Of a stretch of DNA of 21,034 bases, positions 17,468-21,034 are shown piece by piece. Source of the DNA: Gnetum montanum. Its lineage: Eukaryota > Streptophyta > Gnetopsida > Gnetales > Gnetaceae. Below the pieces are notes generated by a model. The model was not told the origin of the DNA. It saw only the letters and a program-made list of their open reading frames with translations, and ran no database searches. Position 1 is the first letter of the stretch; each line of letters begins with the position of its first letter. The position numbers were made by a program, and so were the translations under genes. The stretch lies in contig MNCI01034627.1 of NCBI GenBank assembly GCA_015680685.1, positions 1,082,043 through 1,103,076 on the forward strand, written 5' to 3'.

Positions 17468-18350
17468 TTCCAACGGTTGGTAGTCTTTGATGGTTTGAAT
17501 TCCTTAACTATTGACATTCCTCAATAATTTATGTTCCTTGATTGTTGGCATTTTTTGACGGTTGGCATTCCCTGATTGTTGGTATTTCCTGATGGTTGGC
17601 ATTCCTTGATTGTTGGCATTCCCTGACAGTTGGCATTCCTTAACTGTTGGCATTTCTTGATAGTTGGCATTCCCTGATAGTTGGTATTCCTTGACTATTG
17701 GCATTCCCAAGTGGTTAGCATTGCTTGGATATGAGCATTTTTAAGTACTTAGCATTTGGCATTTTGGCATCTTGGCACATAGCTTCGAGGCTAAATGAGA
17801 CCTAGAGCACACCACACTGGTAGAGAGGTAAAGTTGCACATCATGGTCCATCGTAGCACTTTTGTAGCCCTGTAGAACACCACATGGTACACTACAGTAA
17901 CCAACATGGTAGGTATGGTTCATCACAGCAAGTGATAGACTTCATGGCCTAAGAACACGAAGACTATGATTGCACTTCCACTGTGTCTATTGTACACTGT
18001 GTACCTTCTAATACCTTTCTAGAGTTAACTACACTCCCATTTGGGGTAGTGTTCCATTTCTCTCTCCAATTTCTAGCATTTTCTTACATTTTTTTGCATC
18101 TTTCTACACTTTTTCACACATTGTCATGTTGTACTACATATTGTTTACATTTGTAGTTCGACTAATCACTCCATCCCTCGGTTGCATCCACTTCCTTGGT
18201 TGCAACCGACAAAGTTCCTATTCAATTGAAAAGGCTATTTAGGGTGCTCTACCTCCATTTCTAGTAAGCCCCTTGCACAGAGTTGGGGTTAAGGCTGTGC
18301 ATTTGTTAATCCATTGGTGGTTCTAGCCACTGACATTTTCAATTGTTATA
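17468..18350 (+). mobile_element. E4 LTR, 3' part, plus strand
   Basis: The end (about 18320-18350) matches the E3 LTR end in the opposite orientation, and 18070-18120 (CAATTTCTAGCATTTTCTTA, TTGCATCTTTCTACACTTTT) matches the corresponding E3 region. The primer-binding site follows at 18356. Only about 880 bp are present against 1,500-1,690 in E1-E3, and no start block is seen. E3 probably inserted into this LTR. The left part of the feature, including the 17-bp array, is less certain. It ends TATA rather than TACA. Confidence 0.6.
17488..17725. repeat. 17-bp tandem array, 14 units without indels
   Basis: Units such as TGATTGTTGGCATTCCC and TGACAGTTGGCATTCCT repeat exactly every 17 bp from 17488 to 17725. 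A stop-free minus-strand frame over it is an artefact of the period. Confidence 0.9.
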
Positions 18351-18355
18351 GTTGT

Positions 18356-18373
18356 TGGCACTAGAAGGAGGGC
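18356..18373 (+). other. E4 primer-binding site
   Basis: TGGCACTAGAAGGAGGGC, one base different from E1, five bases after the LTR end. Same strand as the E4 gag start at 18763. Confidence 0.7.
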
Positions 18374-18440
18374 CACTGACATGCTTTGTGTAGATTGGTC
18401 CTAGTTGTCGATTCCCCTAGAACCCTATAGGATGAAAGCC
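18374..18440 (+). repeat. E4 leader: one copy of family leader repeat
   Basis: GTGTAGATTGGTCCTAGTTG through TATAGGATGAAAGCCC matches the reverse complement of the E2 leader unit at about 10776-10840. Confidence 0.7.
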
Positions 18441-18550
18441 CAAACATATCCATTGCATTCAAAACTTTGGATGCTCTAAAGAGCATAACAAGTTCGTAAA
18501 GCGTAGCAACCTATAGTATAGCATCAGGGTTAGCCATTTTTAGCAAGTTT

Positions 18551-18735
18551 CATACTTAGCATTTTTTCTACATTTTCATACTTAGCATTTTTTCTACATT
18601 TTAATACTTAGCCAATTTTCTACATTTTTACACTTAGTCAATTTTTTTGTAGTTTCCATACTTAGCCATTTTTCTACTACTGGCAGACTTAGTCATTTTT
18701 CTACAGTTTTTAGAGTTAGTTGTTTTTTGTAAATA
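18551..18735. repeat. 26-27-bp tandem array in E4 leader
   Basis: Two identical units at 18551-18576 and 18577-18602 (CATACTTAGC, ATTTTTTCTA, CATTTT), then about five diverged units to roughly 18735. It lies between the leader repeat and the gag start. Confidence 0.85.
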
Positions 18736-18762
18736 ACAACTCTCACAACCCAATCTGTTAAC

Positions 18763-19170
18763 ATGAATCCAAATCAGCCTTCCCTATTGGTGTTTAACAC
18801 ATTTAACACCATGATCCATCCAAAACATGCTACACTAAGCCACGAATAATACAATTTTATTTGTGCCAAAATCCAAGTAGGATTACCAATGGATTACCTT
18901 GACCTAGAGGCAAAACAAGATTATGAATGAGTCCACCAGAATGGATGGGAGTACAACCCTTCCTTGTTCAACATAATTCCACTGATGGAGTTCTACCACT
19001 AGCTGTTGTCCCAACTCATTCATGAAAATAAGCATGATGCATGGAAAACCTTCAAGAAAGCCTCACAGGAGGAAGAAGATGAGTTTGAGGCCCACTTCAA
19101 ATGTGAGAGCCCCCTCTACACTATCTTTCAACAACTGCTTCCTTGTATAGTCCCTGCTAAGTTTGGATCA
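18763..19170 (+). pseudogene. E4 gag, N-terminal part, three stops
   Basis: One plus-strand frame from ATG at 18763 (MNPNQPSLL) reads YNFICAKIQVGLPMDY, then EYNPSLFNIIPLMEF and SQLIHENKHDAW. This lines up with E1 gag (YNFICIKIQASLAVDR, SPYDVIPVPEQF, TQLLLHKSQSLD). Stops TAA, TGA and TAG fall at about 18847, 18925 and 19003. The acidic run EEEDEFEAHF corresponds to E1 KEDEFAAQ. The frame stays open to 19248, but gag similarity fades after about 19130, so the end given is approximate. The central gag domain is missing; other sequence follows. Confidence 0.7.
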
Positions 19171-19649
19171 CCTATCCTCTTTAAGATGGTAACTATTGGC
19201 ACATTTGGCCATTCCATGGAACAATTGGAATATTTTATTAAAAATTGAAACAATCTATGGTTGTAAATTTACAACTTTAGTGTTGTGGGTTGATGGGTAT
19301 TTTTGGAGAAGTAATCCACTGGTAAATAATTTTGATGTTGAGGCCTTCTTGAAAAATGAAATTAAAATGCCAAATTATTCCTTTATTGGAGATTGGAATA
19401 GCAAACAAAAAATGAGATTATTTACCTAAAAAAGCATACTTCCTATTAATGTTGGAAAAATAGCCACCACCATGGATAATGGATTTTTAAGTTCTATGCC
19501 TAAACTTTATGGTCCAGTTAAGAGTTGGAAGTGTGCAGAAGATCTAACGAATGGACTGCCAATAGGTTTTGAATTTGAGGAATTTAAATTAACGAAGGAT
19601 GAGAAAGTTTCTGTTGCAAATGCCTAATTCCCGCAAGTTGAGAAGCCCA
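19171..19649 (+). other. Unrecognised degenerate reading frame
   Basis: A plus-strand frame from about 19196 is open to 19429 and continues, with stops at 19427 and 19624, straight into the frame of the oxidoreductase fragment that follows. It reads protein-like words such as DVEAFLKNEIKMPNYSFIGD and KLYGPVKSWKCAEDLTNG. I do not recognise it. It may be the 5' part of the same captured transcript, more gag, or unrelated filler. Confidence 0.3.
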
Positions 19650-20105
19650 TTGATAAAATTGCTGAAATACAGAAGCTTAAAAATACAAAACTGGATGCCG
19701 TGGTTTTTGAGCCATCGGGCATCACTGGAAAATATGTCATCCGGTACCTGCTCGAAATTGTGCCCGTGCATCTGCTGGACCTATGAATCGACGACACTAG
19801 ACATAGTTGCAGCCGGCTTGCCAGAGGCCAAGGACAGCGAGCCCGAGTTCATGAAGCACATGGAGGCCCTTTTCCATGACAGAGCTATATAGAGCGGGTT
19901 TTTGGTTGTAAGCACGTGTGGGTTTGATTCCATTCTATCCGAGATGGGATTGTTTCATGACATGTGTCCATGGGAGGCGTCGGTGCTACCCAACAACCCG
20001 ACTGTGTATACAAAGCTGCTATGCTCGGTGTTGCTCATACTGATAAGCTTCAGAAGTTTAGATGCTCCAGACCTAGGTGAGCCAGGCCCAACGAAAAGAA
20101 GAAGG
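19650..20105 (+). pseudogene. Saccharopine-dehydrogenase-like oxidoreductase fragment
   Basis: Three pieces match, in order, the plant SCCPDH-like oxidoreductase family. Piece 1 (frame 2, about 19673-19770) reads LDAVVFEPSGITGKYVIRYL, the N-terminal Rossmann segment; the usual GASGFTGK motif has lost its first glycine. Piece 2 (frame 3, about 19790-20008) reads EPEFMKHMEALFHDRA, then a TAG at 19890, then VVSTCGFDSILSEMGL. Piece 3 (frame 2, from 20009) reads YKAAMLGVAHTDKLQKF and SRPR, then a TGA. About 70 codons are missing between pieces 1 and 2, and about 15 between 2 and 3. The rest of the protein is absent. No intron is visible. Family members are NAD(P)-binding proteins of uncertain substrate; this copy is dead. 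The match is from recall of the family, not a search. Confidence 0.65.
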
Positions 20106-20682
20106 AAGGGTCCCTGTTCTTGCGTCTAAATCATTTGTTGGCCCTATTTAAACTGTAGCTCCAAGAACAATTCTAGTACTCCCAACTCTGTTATCTGCAA
20201 AATGACCCTGATGATTGATCCGAATTTCAAGTCGTTAATAGTGGTAGCAAGATGAAGATAAAATCAACACGTTAGCTCCTTCGGTTAAAACAAACCTGAT
20301 GCCTCTGTCAACACCTACTGATTTGATGGTGCTATTGAAAAAAATGGACACAGATGTCAAATGCAGGAAAAATACAAAATAGAACCACTGTGAGCTCTGC
20401 ATCCATGATACCCTGAATTTAGGCAATTTTAAGAAATTAATTTAGATATACATATGACATTGAGAAAAGGGGAAGAAGATATTTTTAGGATTTTCAAGAT
20501 ATTTGTATAACTAAAAGGAGGGATTTAGTTAATTTTCATTTTATTACTTTCACAAGGATTACTAGGGCTTAATGACATTTAGTATTTAAAGTTCTAAATT
20601 AAATAATTAAGATAAATTGGGAATTTTGGATAAAATATTATAGGCTATTGCCTACAAAAGCAATATTTGTAATATTTATTAG
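20106..20682. other. AT-rich stretch, nothing recognised
   Basis: No reading frame of note, no repeat array and no RNA gene seen. AT content rises strongly from about 20420 on. Confidence 0.5.
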
Positions 20683-21034
20683 TGTTAGCATAAATTCCTC
20701 CTAACTTTATGTACAACTTCCCAACCACATAACTTCCCTATTAAATTGATGAGAAATATCTCCTAACTACATGGGTAAGTTGTAACTCCCTTACTTGGGA
20801 GAAAAGTTAGCTAAGATATTTTAAGTATGTAACCACCTTTGAACCTTATAAAAAGGCTTCAGGGGGAAGTCTCAAAAATGATACTTTGGGAGGAGAATAC
20901 TTGATACATCACACTTTGGAAGGCTACTAGCTAGCACTTGGGCTCTCACTTGGAGATACACTTTGGCTCTTGGGAAGAGCATTGTAAAGAAGAAATTGTG
21001 AACGATTGCTTGTAAGATGGCTTGCTAAAGAAAA
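20683..21034 (+). mobile_element. Probable start of an unrelated LTR, cut by window end
   Basis: Starts TGTTAGCATAAATTCCTCCT after AT-rich sequence, has a TATA box 164 bp in, and continues as non-coding sequence to the window edge. TGTTA starts and a short U3 are common in plant Ty1/copia LTRs. No end, primer-binding site or partner LTR is visible, so this is tentative. Confidence 0.4.
20847..20853 (+). promoter_or_regulatory. TATA box near right edge
   Basis: TATAAAA in CCTTATAAAAAGGCTTC, a typical plant LTR promoter context within the probable LTR. Confidence 0.45.

Noticed and set aside
17504-17710. Minus-strand frame with recurring GNAN and MPT words
   Set aside because: Product of the 17-bp tandem array; 17 is not a multiple of three, and the frame stays open only because the unit lacks stops in all phases used.

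Overview
The window looks like repeat-rich DNA from a land plant with a large genome. The evidence is Ty3/gypsy-type LTR retroelements with plant-style gag and retropepsin proteins, GT-AG introns of about 80-130 bp, premature stops that are mostly TAG (expected from decay of CHG-methylated CAG), and a broken copy of a saccharopine-dehydrogenase-like oxidoreductase gene that resembles plant members of that family. The species cannot be named from the sequence. No intact host gene, tRNA, rRNA or CRISPR array was found.

Most of the window (1 to about 19170) reads as four related, decayed elements, called E1-E4 here, inserted one into another. E1 (minus strand, 1-2434) has a 5' LTR, a primer-binding site (PBS), a leader and a gag start that runs off the left edge. 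E2 (minus, 2435-12473) has a 5' LTR, PBS, leader and one gag-protease frame without indels, then a spacer, then a multi-exon gene on the opposite strand (2739-6502). E3 (minus, 12474-17467) has a 5' LTR, PBS, a leader of five tandem units and a gag cut by the E2 LTR. E4 (plus, 17468 to about 19170) has the 3' part of an LTR, PBS, leader and a gag start. The LTRs share TG...CA ends, a start block with TGAAAYACC ten bases in, a TATA box, and a PBS close to TGGCGCTAGAAGGAGGGC. No reverse transcriptase, RNase H or integrase is visible, so the family looks non-autonomous, or its pol lies outside the window.

The most unusual feature is the antisense gene in E2. Its exons join across four GT-AG introns in matching phase, and it ends in an acidic tail. 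Lying antisense to the element would let introns survive retrotransposition. The protein is not recognised and carries many stops. The second unusual theme is a TACGCT/AGCGTA motif, expanded into three arrays in E1 and arranged as hairpins in the LTRs of E2 and E3.

Right of E4 are about 450 bp of unrecognised degenerate reading frame, the oxidoreductase pseudogene fragment (19650-20105), about 580 bp of AT-rich sequence with nothing recognisable, and the probable start of an unrelated LTR (20683 to the end).
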